From the NCBI GenBank assembly GCA_937886445.1, contig CALGBY010000136.1, positions 1 to 5,036 on the forward strand: 5,036 nucleotides of DNA. Direction: 5' to 3'. Below the pieces are notes generated by a model. The model was not told the DNA's origin and did no database searches. It saw only the letters and a program-made list of their open reading frames with translations. This DNA is from an uncultured Clostridia bacterium (GTDB lineage Bacteria > Bacillota > Clostridia > Christensenellales > Aristaeellaceae). Below are positions 1 to 4,924 of this stretch, in pieces; the first letter of the stretch is position 1, and each line of letters starts with the position of its first letter. The translations under genes and the position numbers were made by a program.

Positions 1-36
1 ATGCGGCTTGGTGCGTTCAAACTTCTGCTTTGCCAT
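1..36 (-). CDS. tuf: Elongation factor Tu, N-terminal 12 codons (cut by the window edge)
   Basis: Reading the minus strand from the ATG at 36-34 gives MAKQKFERTKPH, the very conserved start of bacterial EF-Tu (usual form MAKEKFERTKPHVNIGTIGH). EF-Tu is the cytosolic GTPase that delivers aminoacyl-tRNA to the ribosome. Only 12 residues are present, so no G-box motif can be seen here. The start is fixed by a strong Shine-Dalgarno GGAGG at 49-45, eight bases before the ATG. Upstream on the same strand is a tRNA-Gly gene, and I see no promoter in the 106-base gap, so tuf is probably cotranscribed with that tRNA. This recalls the Escherichia coli tufB locus, where tRNA genes including a glycine tRNA precede tufB. 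The identification rests on a short but very characteristic match. Confidence 0.93.
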   Translation of the reverse strand, partial: MAKQKFERTKPH

Positions 37-60
37 TGTTATTTCCTCCGTTAATACTTG

Positions 61-109
61 ATGCCGGACTACCATCCGGGCAGACCTGGTGAAGCCGGCA
101 TCATGCCGG
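61..109 (-). promoter_or_regulatory. tRNA-Gly/tuf spacer with competing hairpins
   Basis: In the minus-strand RNA the segment CCGGCAT occurs at 109-103, its complement ATGCCGG at 101-95, and CCGGCAT again at 67-61. The middle segment can therefore pair with either flank. One choice is a tight hairpin with a 3-base loop (CCGGCA, TGA, TGCCGG). The other is a longer stem that also brings ACCA (90-87 area) next to TGGT (75-72 area). The two folds exclude each other. No T-tract follows either one, so neither is a classical terminator. It could be a processing signal, an mRNA 5' stabiliser or a translational control element of tuf. Only the base complementarity is observed; any function is inferred. 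Confidence 0.4.
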
Positions 110-142
110 TGTCTGATGCACCCGCGCAAGCAGGAGCATAAG

Positions 143-216
143 TGGAGCGGGTGAAGGGAATCGAACCCTCATAGCCAGCTTGGGAAGCTGGAGCTCTGCC
201 ACTAAGCTACACCCGC
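143..216 (-). tRNA. tRNA-Gly (anticodon CCC), CCA encoded
   Basis: The minus strand folds into a full cloverleaf. The acceptor is GCGGGTG (216-210) with CACCCGC (153-147). The D-arm begins GCTT and closes with GAGC around AGTGGCA. The anticodon stem is CCAGC/GCTGG (191-187 and 179-175) with loop TTCCCAA, giving anticodon CCC at 184-182, which reads GGG codons. The T-arm is GAGGG-TTCGATT-CCCTT with the standard T-loop. Discriminator T and an encoded CCA follow (146-143). Length is 74 nt with CCA. The acceptor and anticodon fit glycine identity. The promoter lies only about 10 bases upstream, so the 5' leader is just a few bases, and tuf follows on the same strand. Confidence 0.96.
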
Positions 217-226
217 ATTCATAGAT

Positions 227-255
227 ATTTTATGACAAAACAAATTCTTTGTCAA
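227..255 (-). promoter_or_regulatory. Promoter of tRNA-Gly (and probably tuf)
   Basis: On the minus strand TTGACA (255-250) is followed after 17 bases by TAAAAT (232-227), a near-consensus housekeeping-sigma promoter. The predicted start is about 220, four bases before the mature tRNA 5' end at 216, which fits a stable-RNA gene. It faces left, away from the MATE gene. Confidence 0.88.
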
Positions 256-276
256 CTGTTTTCCTGCGTGATTTTT

Positions 277-315
277 GGGAATTTCGGATGTGATGATCTG
301 ATTTTGAAAATTCCC
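277..315. repeat. Inverted repeat GGGAATTT / AAATTCCC in the divergent intergenic region
   Basis: GGGAATTT at 277-284 is matched by AAATTCCC at 308-315 across 23 bases. It lies between the leftward tRNA promoter and the rightward MATE promoter. It could be a regulator site or chance in AT-rich sequence. No T-tract directly follows it on either strand, so it is not a good terminator. Confidence 0.25.
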
Positions 316-348
316 GTCATTTTTCGTTCTTTTCATGTTTCAACAAGG

Positions 349-377
349 TTGCAAACCGATGAAAAGCAGGGTAAAAT
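349..377 (+). promoter_or_regulatory. Promoter of the MATE transporter gene
   Basis: TTGCAA (349-354), a 17-base spacer and TAAAAT (372-377) make a good housekeeping-sigma promoter. The predicted start is near 384, giving a 5' untranslated leader of about 56 bases before the TTG start at 440. It is divergent from the tRNA-Gly promoter. Confidence 0.72.
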
Positions 378-404
378 AAACAGGCTTTTTGTTTTCAGCA
401 GGAT

Positions 405-423
405 CGTCAGGCGCTGCCTGACG
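405..423 (+). promoter_or_regulatory. Perfect 8-bp dyad in the MATE leader (operator or RNA hairpin)
   Basis: CGTCAGGC (405-412), loop GCT, and GCCTGACG (416-423) form a perfect 8-bp inverted repeat. It starts about 20 bases after the predicted transcription start and ends five bases before the Shine-Dalgarno GGAGGGG (429-435). As DNA it has the form and place of a repressor operator that would block elongation or initiation. As RNA it is a very stable hairpin next to the ribosome binding site. No T-tract follows, so it is not a terminator. The dyad is certain; its role is inferred. Confidence 0.55.
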
Positions 424-439
424 GAAACGGAGGGGTATT

Positions 440-1801
440 TTGAACAGCAAAACCGTACACACCAAAGCAACGTTCACACAGGGCAGTGTTTTTCAGGCAC
501 TCATACGCTTTGCCGGGCCTGTGCTGCTGGCGCTGATCCTGCAGGCGGCGTACGGCGCGGTGGACCTGTTGATCGTAGGGCGGTTCCATCCTGTTGCCGT
601 GGGAGCGGTGGGCACCGGAAGCAACATCATGCACATGATCACGGTGGTGATCACGGGGCTTTCTACCGGTGCTACGGTGATGATCGGTCAGCATATCGGA
701 GAAAAGGATAAAGAAGCGGCCGGACGGGCCGCCGGTACAGCGGTGGTGCTTTTTGCCGCTGTCGCGCTTTTTCTTACTGTTGTCACAGAGTGCTTCGCGC
801 TTCCGTTCGCAAAGCTGCTCAATGTATCGGAGCAGGACGGCGCGCTGGATGAGTGCGTCAGCTATCTGCGTATCTGCGCGGCCGGTATCCCCGTGATCAT
901 CGCGTACAATGTGATCAGCGGCATTCTGCGCGGAGCGGGCAATTCACGCCTGCCGCTGCTGTTCGTCGCCATCGCGTGCGCGGTGAATATTGCCGGGGAT
1001 CTGCTGCTTGTAAAAACGCTGGATATGGGCGCGGCCGGCGCCGCAATCGCTACTGTTGCCGCGCAGGGCGTATCGGTGCTCTGCTCCGTGTTTGTTTTGA
1101 AAAGAGGAAATATCCCCATCTCATTCGGGAAAAAATATATCCGTGTGGACAGAACGGAAATGAAAAAGATCCTGTCTGTGGGCGCGCCGATCGCCCTGCA
1201 GGAGTTTATGGTACAGATTTCCTTTATGGTCATCAACGGCGTGACCAACAGCATCGGCACAGGGCATACCGCAGCCGATGCCTACGCGATCGCGCAGAAA
1301 ATGATTTCCTTTATTATGCTTGTTCCTTCCTCTGTCGCGCAGAGCACCTCCGCTTTTACCGCGCAAAATATCGGAGCGGGGCAGAGGGAACGCGCGAAGG
1401 ACGGTGTGGTGTGCGCCATTCTGACCGGAGCGGCTCTCGGGATCGGCATCTTTTTCGCGGCGTACCTGTACGGCGGAGAGCTGTGCCGTCTGTTCCTTAC
1501 AGGGGATACTGCGGACAGCGAAAACGTGATCATGCTGGCGACCCAGTTTTTGAAGGGCTTCGCGCCGGACTGTATCCTTACCTGCGCGCTGTTTTCATCG
1601 ATCGGCTATTTCAATGGCTGCGGAAAGAGTATTCCCGTGATGGCACAGGGCATTTCCGCGGCGTTCCTTGTACGCATCCCCGTATGCCTGCTGATGAGCG
1701 GCATCGCGGAGAACACAATGTATTATATCGGCTGCGCTACGCCGATCACCACCGTTTACGGGATCATATTTTTTATCATATGCTTTCTCAAAAGCGACTG
1801 A
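440..1801 (+). CDS. MATE-family multidrug/toxin efflux transporter
   Basis: This is a membrane protein of 453 residues, the usual MATE size (about 440-460), with about 12 predicted hydrophobic segments from roughly residue 20 to 450. MATE proteins export cationic drugs, dyes or metabolites in exchange for Na+ or H+. Family hallmarks visible here are the first-helix block VDLLIVGRF (41-49), GILRGAGNSRLPLLF (161-175) near the end of the first half, NIAGDLLL (183-190), and the matching second-half block AFTAQNIGAGQRERAK (305-320). A charged loop follows residue 220 (KRGN) and separates the two six-helix halves. The start is TTG at 440, chosen because GGAGGGG (429-435) sits 4 bases upstream; the first in-frame ATG would remove 63 residues, including the first helix. 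It has its own promoter and a leader dyad that suggests regulation. It is intact, and substrate and subfamily (NorM, DinF or MepA type) cannot be read from the sequence. Confidence 0.93.
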   Translation: MNSKTVHTKATFTQGSVFQALIRFAGPVLLALILQAAYGAVDLLIVGRFHPVAVGAVGTGSNIMHMITVVITGLSTGATVMIGQHIGEKDKEAAGRAAGTAVVLFAAVALFLTVVTECFALPFAKLLNVSEQDGALDECVSYLRICAAGIPVIIAYNVISGILRGAGNSRLPLLFVAIACAVNIAGDLLLVKTLDMGAAGAAIATVAAQGVSVLCSVFVLKRGNIPISFGKKYIRVDRTEMKKILSVGAPIALQEFMVQISFMVINGVTNSIGTGHTAADAYAIAQKMISFIMLVPSSVAQSTSAFTAQNIGAGQRERAKDGVVCAILTGAALGIGIFFAAYLYGGELCRLFLTGDTADSENVIMLATQFLKGFAPDCILTCALFSSIGYFNGCGKSIPVMAQGISAAFLVRIPVCLLMSGIAENTMYYIGCATPITTVYGIIFFIICFLKSD

Positions 1802-1805
1802 TCGG

Positions 1806-1830
1806 AAGGGAGGATACGATGCCCGGATAA
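1806..1830 (+). other. Orphan ribosome binding site with a three-codon frame (MPG-stop)
   Basis: Directly after the MATE stop, AAGGGAGG (1806-1813) is followed at five bases by ATG CCC GGA TAA (1819-1830). Spacing and quality are those of a true translation start, but the frame closes after Met-Pro-Gly. It could be the remnant of a second gene in the MATE operon lost by deletion, a minimal ORF, or chance. No longer frame resumes before the convergent helicase gene ends at 1878. Confidence 0.25.
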
Positions 1831-1856
1831 GGCGACGGGTTCCAAAGCGGAACGCC
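1831..1856. other. Stem-loop between the convergent MATE and helicase genes
   Basis: GTTCC (1839-1843) pairs with GGAAC (1849-1853) around AAAGC. GGC (1831-1833) and GCC (1854-1856) can extend the stem past a bulge. It lies between two converging stop codons (1801 and 1878), where a bidirectional terminator would be expected. It lacks a run of Ts on either side, so it is at best a weak or factor-assisted terminator or a 3'-end stabiliser. Confidence 0.3.
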
Positions 1857-1877
1857 GCGGGTGAAAGCCTTTCGGAA

Positions 1878-4187
1878 CTATGACCGGGCTGTGCCGTTCT
1901 CCTCATGTGAAAATGCCGAAAGCAGATCGCTCAGCTTACCCGAACGCATATACCAGTGCGCAGGACAAAGACATACATATTCAGGCAGAAAATACCTGTC
2001 ATCCAAAAGCAGCACAACGCCCCGGTCTGTTTCCGTGCGGATCACCCGGCCGGCGGCCTGTGCTGCTTTTTGCATACCGGGGATCTGATACGCGTAAAGA
2101 AAACCGTTTTCTCCTGCCTTATCGTAATAGTCGCGAAGGGCCTGTGTGAAGATGTTGACCTGCGGGAGACCCGTTCCCACAATGACGGCGCCGTCCAGCG
2201 CGTGCCCGGGAAGATCAATGCCCTCGGAAAATACCCCGCCCATCACACACAGCGACAGAACAGGACTGTTTCCTTCTTTGTACGGGGCAAGGAAAGCTTC
2301 ACGCTCAGCATCGGTCATATTGCTTTTCTGAAGCTGATGGGGCGTATCCTTATCAAGGCAGGCGCTTACAAAACGCATATAGGCAAAGCTCGGGAAAAAC
2401 ACGATATACTTGCCCGGGCGCAGGGAGACCAGCGTGCGTATCCTTTCCGCCACTTCAGGCGCGGTGCTTTCGCGTTTCGGATAACGTGTATTGATGCTAT
2501 CCCGGATCACCAGAAGATTTTCCGGCGGGAAAGGAGAGGGCGCTTCAAAAACCGTGTCCTCTTCAGCGCCGCCCAGCAGTATTTTCATTTTGTCAAGCGG
2601 ACGGAGCGTAGCCGAAAAGCAGATCACACCGCACATATTTTCGGTAGCGGAACGCAGATAGGGAGTCACATTCAGCGCGCGGCAGGTAACGGCTCTGTGC
2701 TTTTTCCCGCGCAGGATGCATACACAGTTTTCTCTGTACAGGGAAGAGGAACGCACAAAGGCATTCAATGACATCCACAGATCCGTCACGCTTTCACCGG
2801 ATTCCGCCCAGGGGAAATTGGATATGTTCATATCAAGCAGCATGCCGCATACCTGACGGGCGGCTTCATACAGCGTATCCGGCGGAAACGGAACGACCGC
2901 TTCCTCGCTGCCCGCGTCCGGCAGTGCCTTGATCTCAGCAATCAACGCGGAAAGGGCTTTGTACAGAGGATGCTTCCTGCCGCCGTACTTGCCGCATACC
3001 CTGCGCAACTGTGTAAGTGCGTATTCATCGGCACTGCCCGAAAGCATATCGCGTGTGCGGTCAGACAGATGATGGGCTTCATCGATCAGCAGCGTTACGC
3101 TGCTTTTTCTGTCAAAAATGCGCTGGATATGTACGGCGGGATCCAGAACATAGTTATAGTCACAGATCACGGTATCGGCTATCTGAGCAAGGGACAAAGA
3201 AAATTCAAACGGACACAGTGAGTAACGGCTGCAGATCTCTCCGATCAGCTCCGGCGTCCATACGGAATGCTTCTGGATCTCAAGGCGGGCTGCATTATCT
3301 CGCAGAAAATGCCCTTTCGCGCGCTCACACCAGTCCGGATGGCATACCGTGCGGCAGGGACACTGTTTTTCCTTGGCGTCCAGAATGAGCGTCCACAGCC
3401 GGGCTCCGTTCTTTTCGGCAAGTGCCAGTGCCTCCCGCGGCCCCTGACGCTGCGTGGTGCGGGCCGTGAGATAGAAGATCTGCTCCGTGAAACCTTCCCG
3501 GAGCGCCTTCAGCGCGGGAAAGAGCGCGGCCATGCTTTTTCCGCAGCCGGTCGGGAGGGAGGCAAACAGCCGCTTACCGTCCCTGACCGTCCTGTAGACC
3601 TGCGCGGCCATTTCACGCTGGCCGGGGCGCCATGTTCCGTACGGAAATGTCAAAGCGGAAAGACTTTCATTTCGTAGCACACGGTGTTCGTGCCGGCTCA
3701 GAAGATCCTTCGCGTAGGCATTCAAAAGCTGCTCAAAGCAGGCGGAGCATTCCTCACGGGTATAAAGCTTTTCAAATACAGCCTGTTCACTTCCGTCAAC
3801 GGAAACATAGACCACACGCACACAGGCGGATGGAAGGCTTTCTGCTTCAGTTATCATGGCAGCATAGCAGACCGCCTGTGAAAGATGGGCCTGCTGCGGG
3901 AAGGAGGGAGGCTGTTCCTTCTGCCACAGTTTGATCTCCTCTATGACCGGTATTTCACCCGGCAGGTAAACATCCATGCGTCCGGTAACGGTAAGCGTAA
4001 CGCTTTCGGAAAGCACACGTGTGACGGAGAGCGATTTTTCACTCTGCCATTCGCTGCCGAGCTGCTGCTGCCTGGCCTTGTGCCCGGCTTTTCCTTCCTC
4101 GCGGTCTTTCAGAGTTCCGCCTGGGCGGATATCTTCTCCGTGCTGAGAAAACTCGACCAGCGCGCGCACAGAGATACGGTATTCCAT
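1878..4187 (-). CDS. Fused PD-(D/E)XK (Cas4/RecB-like) nuclease and XPD/DinG-type DNA helicase
   Basis: This 769-residue cytosolic protein belongs to the Rad3/DinG (DEAD_2) helicases, ATP-driven 5'-3' DNA unwinders used in repair and replication. The N-terminal part (about 1-160) looks like a PD-(D/E)XK nuclease: GRMD with D72, EEIK with E84 and K86, and QAVCY (104-108) as the QxxxY motif. Helicase motifs follow in order: Walker A LPTGCGKS (211-218), motif Ia YLTARTTQRQ (239-248), DEAH (369-372), SAT (525-527), motif V GGVFSEGIDLPG (650-661) and motif VI QAAGRVIR (710-717). Between Walker A and DEAH lie C276, C278, C282, C287 and C325 (in LCPFE), the pattern of an XPD-type 4Fe-4S domain. The ATG at 4187 is preferred because AGAAAGGCGG lies just upstream and closely matches the extended anti-Shine-Dalgarno. 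An in-frame GTG at 4220 would add 11 residues but has no such site. The stop is TAG at 1880-1878. No promoter of its own is clear; it follows the 6S RNA gene on the same strand. It is intact, and its biological role is inferred from the family only. Confidence 0.92.
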   Translation of the reverse strand: MEYRISVRALVEFSQHGEDIRPGGTLKDREEGKAGHKARQQQLGSEWQSEKSLSVTRVLSESVTLTVTGRMDVYLPGEIPVIEEIKLWQKEQPPSFPQQAHLSQAVCYAAMITEAESLPSACVRVVYVSVDGSEQAVFEKLYTREECSACFEQLLNAYAKDLLSRHEHRVLRNESLSALTFPYGTWRPGQREMAAQVYRTVRDGKRLFASLPTGCGKSMAALFPALKALREGFTEQIFYLTARTTQRQGPREALALAEKNGARLWTLILDAKEKQCPCRTVCHPDWCERAKGHFLRDNAARLEIQKHSVWTPELIGEICSRYSLCPFEFSLSLAQIADTVICDYNYVLDPAVHIQRIFDRKSSVTLLIDEAHHLSDRTRDMLSGSADEYALTQLRRVCGKYGGRKHPLYKALSALIAEIKALPDAGSEEAVVPFPPDTLYEAARQVCGMLLDMNISNFPWAESGESVTDLWMSLNAFVRSSSLYRENCVCILRGKKHRAVTCRALNVTPYLRSATENMCGVICFSATLRPLDKMKILLGGAEEDTVFEAPSPFPPENLLVIRDSINTRYPKRESTAPEVAERIRTLVSLRPGKYIVFFPSFAYMRFVSACLDKDTPHQLQKSNMTDAEREAFLAPYKEGNSPVLSLCVMGGVFSEGIDLPGHALDGAVIVGTGLPQVNIFTQALRDYYDKAGENGFLYAYQIPGMQKAAQAAGRVIRTETDRGVVLLLDDRYFLPEYVCLCPAHWYMRSGKLSDLLSAFSHEENGTARS

Positions 4188-4445
4188 AATGATCCGCCTT
4201 TCTGAAAATAATGGAAGCACTGATCAAATGCAGTTGGTGCGGATGAATGTGATTTTTACGCGGGATGCACCTGAAAAACGCGGAGTTATCTGATGAAAAT
4301 CGGGATTTATGCGGATAAGCTGAGAATAGCGTACAGATTATTTTCAAACAGCCATTGATGCCTCATCCTGAGGGCAGGCTATAAGACCGCGCTGATGTTT
4401 CGCGGATGAGCCTGCCGAATGAACCGGTGTATCAGTAATATGAAT
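4188..4445. other. Non-coding gap between helicase start and 6S RNA end
   Basis: These 258 bases separate the helicase start codon from the 3' end of the 6S RNA. Frames here are short and lack a plausible start with a ribosome binding site. I searched the minus strand for a helicase promoter and found no acceptable -35/-10 pair. The helicase may therefore depend on a weak promoter, or on readthrough past the 6S terminator. The only clear structure is the nested stem-loop at 4361-4416, listed separately. Confidence 0.5.
4361..4416. repeat. Nested stem-loop with a competing fold upstream of the helicase gene
   Basis: An outer perfect 8-bp repeat, GGCAGGCT (4373-4380) with AGCCTGCC (4409-4416), encloses an inner 5-bp repeat, CCGCG (4387-4391) with CGCGG (4401-4405), with a 9-base loop. 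Two other pairings compete with it: CCTCA (4361-4365) with TGAGG (4369-4373), and CTCATCC (4362-4368) with GGATGAG (4404-4410). If read through from 6S, this would be a helicase leader element. I do not recognise it as a known riboswitch. No T-tract follows, so it is not an intrinsic terminator. The pairings are observed; the function is unknown. Confidence 0.45.
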
Positions 4446-4467
4446 AAAAAAGCCCCGAAGAACCGCT
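4446..4467 (-). terminator. Intrinsic terminator formed by the 3' strand of the 6S closing stem
   Basis: On the minus strand the 3' end AGCGGTTCTTCGGGGC runs directly into TTTTTT (4451-4446). The strand before the T-tract pairs with the 5' end of the same RNA (AGCTTC, GAGG and CGC blocks at 4640-4624), so the closing helix of the 6S RNA probably acts as the terminator stem. Confidence 0.6.
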
Positions 4468-4640
4468 GCCATCCGTTTTTTCACCCGCTATGTAAAGCAG
4501 GCCGGTGCCCTGCGCAAAGCCTCGGCCTTCCCCTGGCATGATCTCTCACGGGGGCATGGCTTCTTCTTTTGATAACGACTCGGGCTCCGTTTTGTGAAAT
4601 GTGGGTAAAAACGGATAACTGGCGCGAACCTCAGGAAGCT
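4446..4640 (-). ncRNA. ssrS: 6S RNA (RNA polymerase-sequestering regulatory RNA)
   Basis: 6S RNA mimics an open promoter and binds the housekeeping sigma-RNA polymerase holoenzyme, mainly in stationary phase. The predicted transcript is about 195 nt, within the family range (about 160-200). Its 5' part, CCTGAGGTTCGCGCCAG, resembles the 5' end of E. coli 6S (CTGAGATGTTCGCAAGCGGGCCAG). The ends fold into a long interrupted closing stem: AGCTTC with GGGGCT, GAGG with CTTC, CGC-GCC with GGC-A-GCG, and ATCCGTTTTTACCC (4616-4603) with GGGTGAAAAAACGGAT (4486-4471). Above this is a large central bubble whose 3' side carries a small hairpin, GCAGG...CCTGC (4513-4497), followed by TTTACATAGC. An apical stem has AAGCC (4562-4558) with GGCTT (4521-4517) and CCCC with GGGG. 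This is the expected 6S architecture. A perfect promoter precedes it and six Ts end it. It was recognised by eye and not by covariance search; a novel rod-like RNA is the alternative. Confidence 0.8.
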
Positions 4641-4646
4641 GTATTT

Positions 4647-4675
4647 ATTATAGCGCGGGTACCGTATCCTGTCAA
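4647..4675 (-). promoter_or_regulatory. Consensus promoter of the 6S RNA gene
   Basis: On the minus strand TTGACA (4675-4670), a 17-base spacer and TATAAT (4652-4647) match the housekeeping-sigma consensus at all twelve positions. The predicted start is A at 4640, exactly where the closing stem of the 6S RNA begins. Confidence 0.93.
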
Positions 4676-4821
4676 TACCTGACCGGCTCTTTCAAAAATA
4701 ATTTGCAGGGACTTGCCGAAGCGCATACGGCAGCGGATTCAGCGGATCATGATCATCAGGCACAATATCGTTTAAGTCCTGTTTTCAGGCTGCTTTAGAC
4801 GCTTCATCCGTAGAAATACAC
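4676..4821. other. Non-coding spacer between candidate small RNA and 6S promoter
   Basis: No frame with a credible start and ribosome binding site is seen. Small structures present are a 9-base near-perfect tandem repeat, CAGCGGATT/CAGCGGATC (4731-4748), the 10-base palindrome GATCATGATC (4745-4754), and a short hairpin CCTG-TTTT-CAGG (4778-4789). I assign no function to them. Confidence 0.4.
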
Positions 4822-4835
4822 AAAAAATGAACGGA
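4822..4835 (-). terminator. Intrinsic terminator of the candidate small RNA
   Basis: On the minus strand TCCGTTCA (4835-4828) is followed directly by TTTTTT (4827-4822). Its pairing partner is the 5' end of the same transcript, TGAACGGA (4889-4882), so the stem encloses about 46 bases rather than a short loop. This layout is unusual for a terminator but is also seen in the neighbouring 6S gene. Confidence 0.5.
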
Positions 4836-4890
4836 AATATCAAGTCGGATCTGACCGTATAGTGGCCATCACGCATGATAATCCGTTCAC
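4822..4890 (-). ncRNA. Candidate small RNA with cloverleaf-like fold, unrecognised
   Basis: A good promoter just upstream predicts a start near 4890, and a T-tract (4827-4822) ends the unit, giving about 69 nt. The 5' end TGAACGGA (4889-4882) is perfectly complementary to TCCGTTCA (4835-4828), which runs straight into TTTTTT. One 8-bp helix therefore closes the RNA and serves as the terminator stem. Inside are three weaker arms: ATCA-TGCG-TGAT (4879-4868), GGCC-ACTATAC-GGTC (4867-4853) and ATC-CGACTT-GAT (4850-4839). The layout recalls a tRNA, but it lacks the T-loop sequence, the D-loop GG, U33 and CCA, so it is not a working tRNA. There is no ribosome binding site or meaningful ORF inside. 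It lies on the same strand as, and upstream of, the 6S RNA. It may be a trans-acting small RNA or a small structured RNA of a new family. I do not recognise it. Confidence 0.55.
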
Positions 4891-4896
4891 ACTCAG

Positions 4897-4924
4897 ATTA
4901 TAATTCAGAATATCAGTAAGTCAA
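4897..4924 (-). promoter_or_regulatory. Promoter of the candidate small RNA
   Basis: On the minus strand TTGACT (4924-4919), a 16-base spacer and TATAAT (4902-4897) match the consensus at 11 of 12 positions. The predicted start is about 4890, right before the TGAACGGA strand of the closing stem. Confidence 0.75.

Noticed and set aside
232..711. Plus-strand frame of 159 codons starting in the tRNA promoter
   Set aside because: It overlaps the tRNA promoter and the MATE gene in another frame, has no ribosome binding site, and its later part is Arg/Gly/His-rich as expected of a shadow frame.
853..1830. Long plus-strand frame (325 codons) inside the MATE gene
   Set aside because: It lies in the +2 frame of a clear transporter, is very Arg-rich with no recognisable motif, and has no start site.
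1956..2771. 271-codon plus-strand frame opposite the helicase gene
   Set aside because: Antisense to conserved helicase motifs, without a ribosome binding site or recognisable protein features.
4188..4220. Alternative GTG start of the helicase at 4220, adding 11 residues
   Set aside because: No ribosome binding site precedes it, whereas the ATG at 4187 follows AGAAAGGCGG and begins with the family-like YRISVRALVEF.
4039..4347. Minus-strand frame of 102 codons upstream of and overlapping the helicase start
   Set aside because: It overlaps the nuclease domain in another frame, its start lacks a Shine-Dalgarno site, and its composition is not protein-like.
4421..4432. Possible LexA/DinR box (GAAC-N4-GTTC) near the helicase
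   Set aside because: The sequence is GAACCGGTGTAT; the second half-site has two mismatches, so SOS control is not supported.
4731..4754. Tandem 9-mer and GATCATGATC palindrome as the start of a repeat array or CRISPR
   Set aside because: Only two repeat units and no spacers; too short to mean more than local duplication.
4822..4890. Candidate small RNA as a genuine tRNA gene
   Set aside because: The 7-8 bp closing stem and three arms recall a cloverleaf, but the T-loop, D-loop GG, U33 and CCA are missing, and a T-tract follows the acceptor-like stem.
4897..4904. Rightward promoter using the symmetric ATTATAAT
   Set aside because: A plus-strand TATAAT exists, but no acceptable -35 lies 16-18 bases upstream, while the minus-strand reading has TTGACT.
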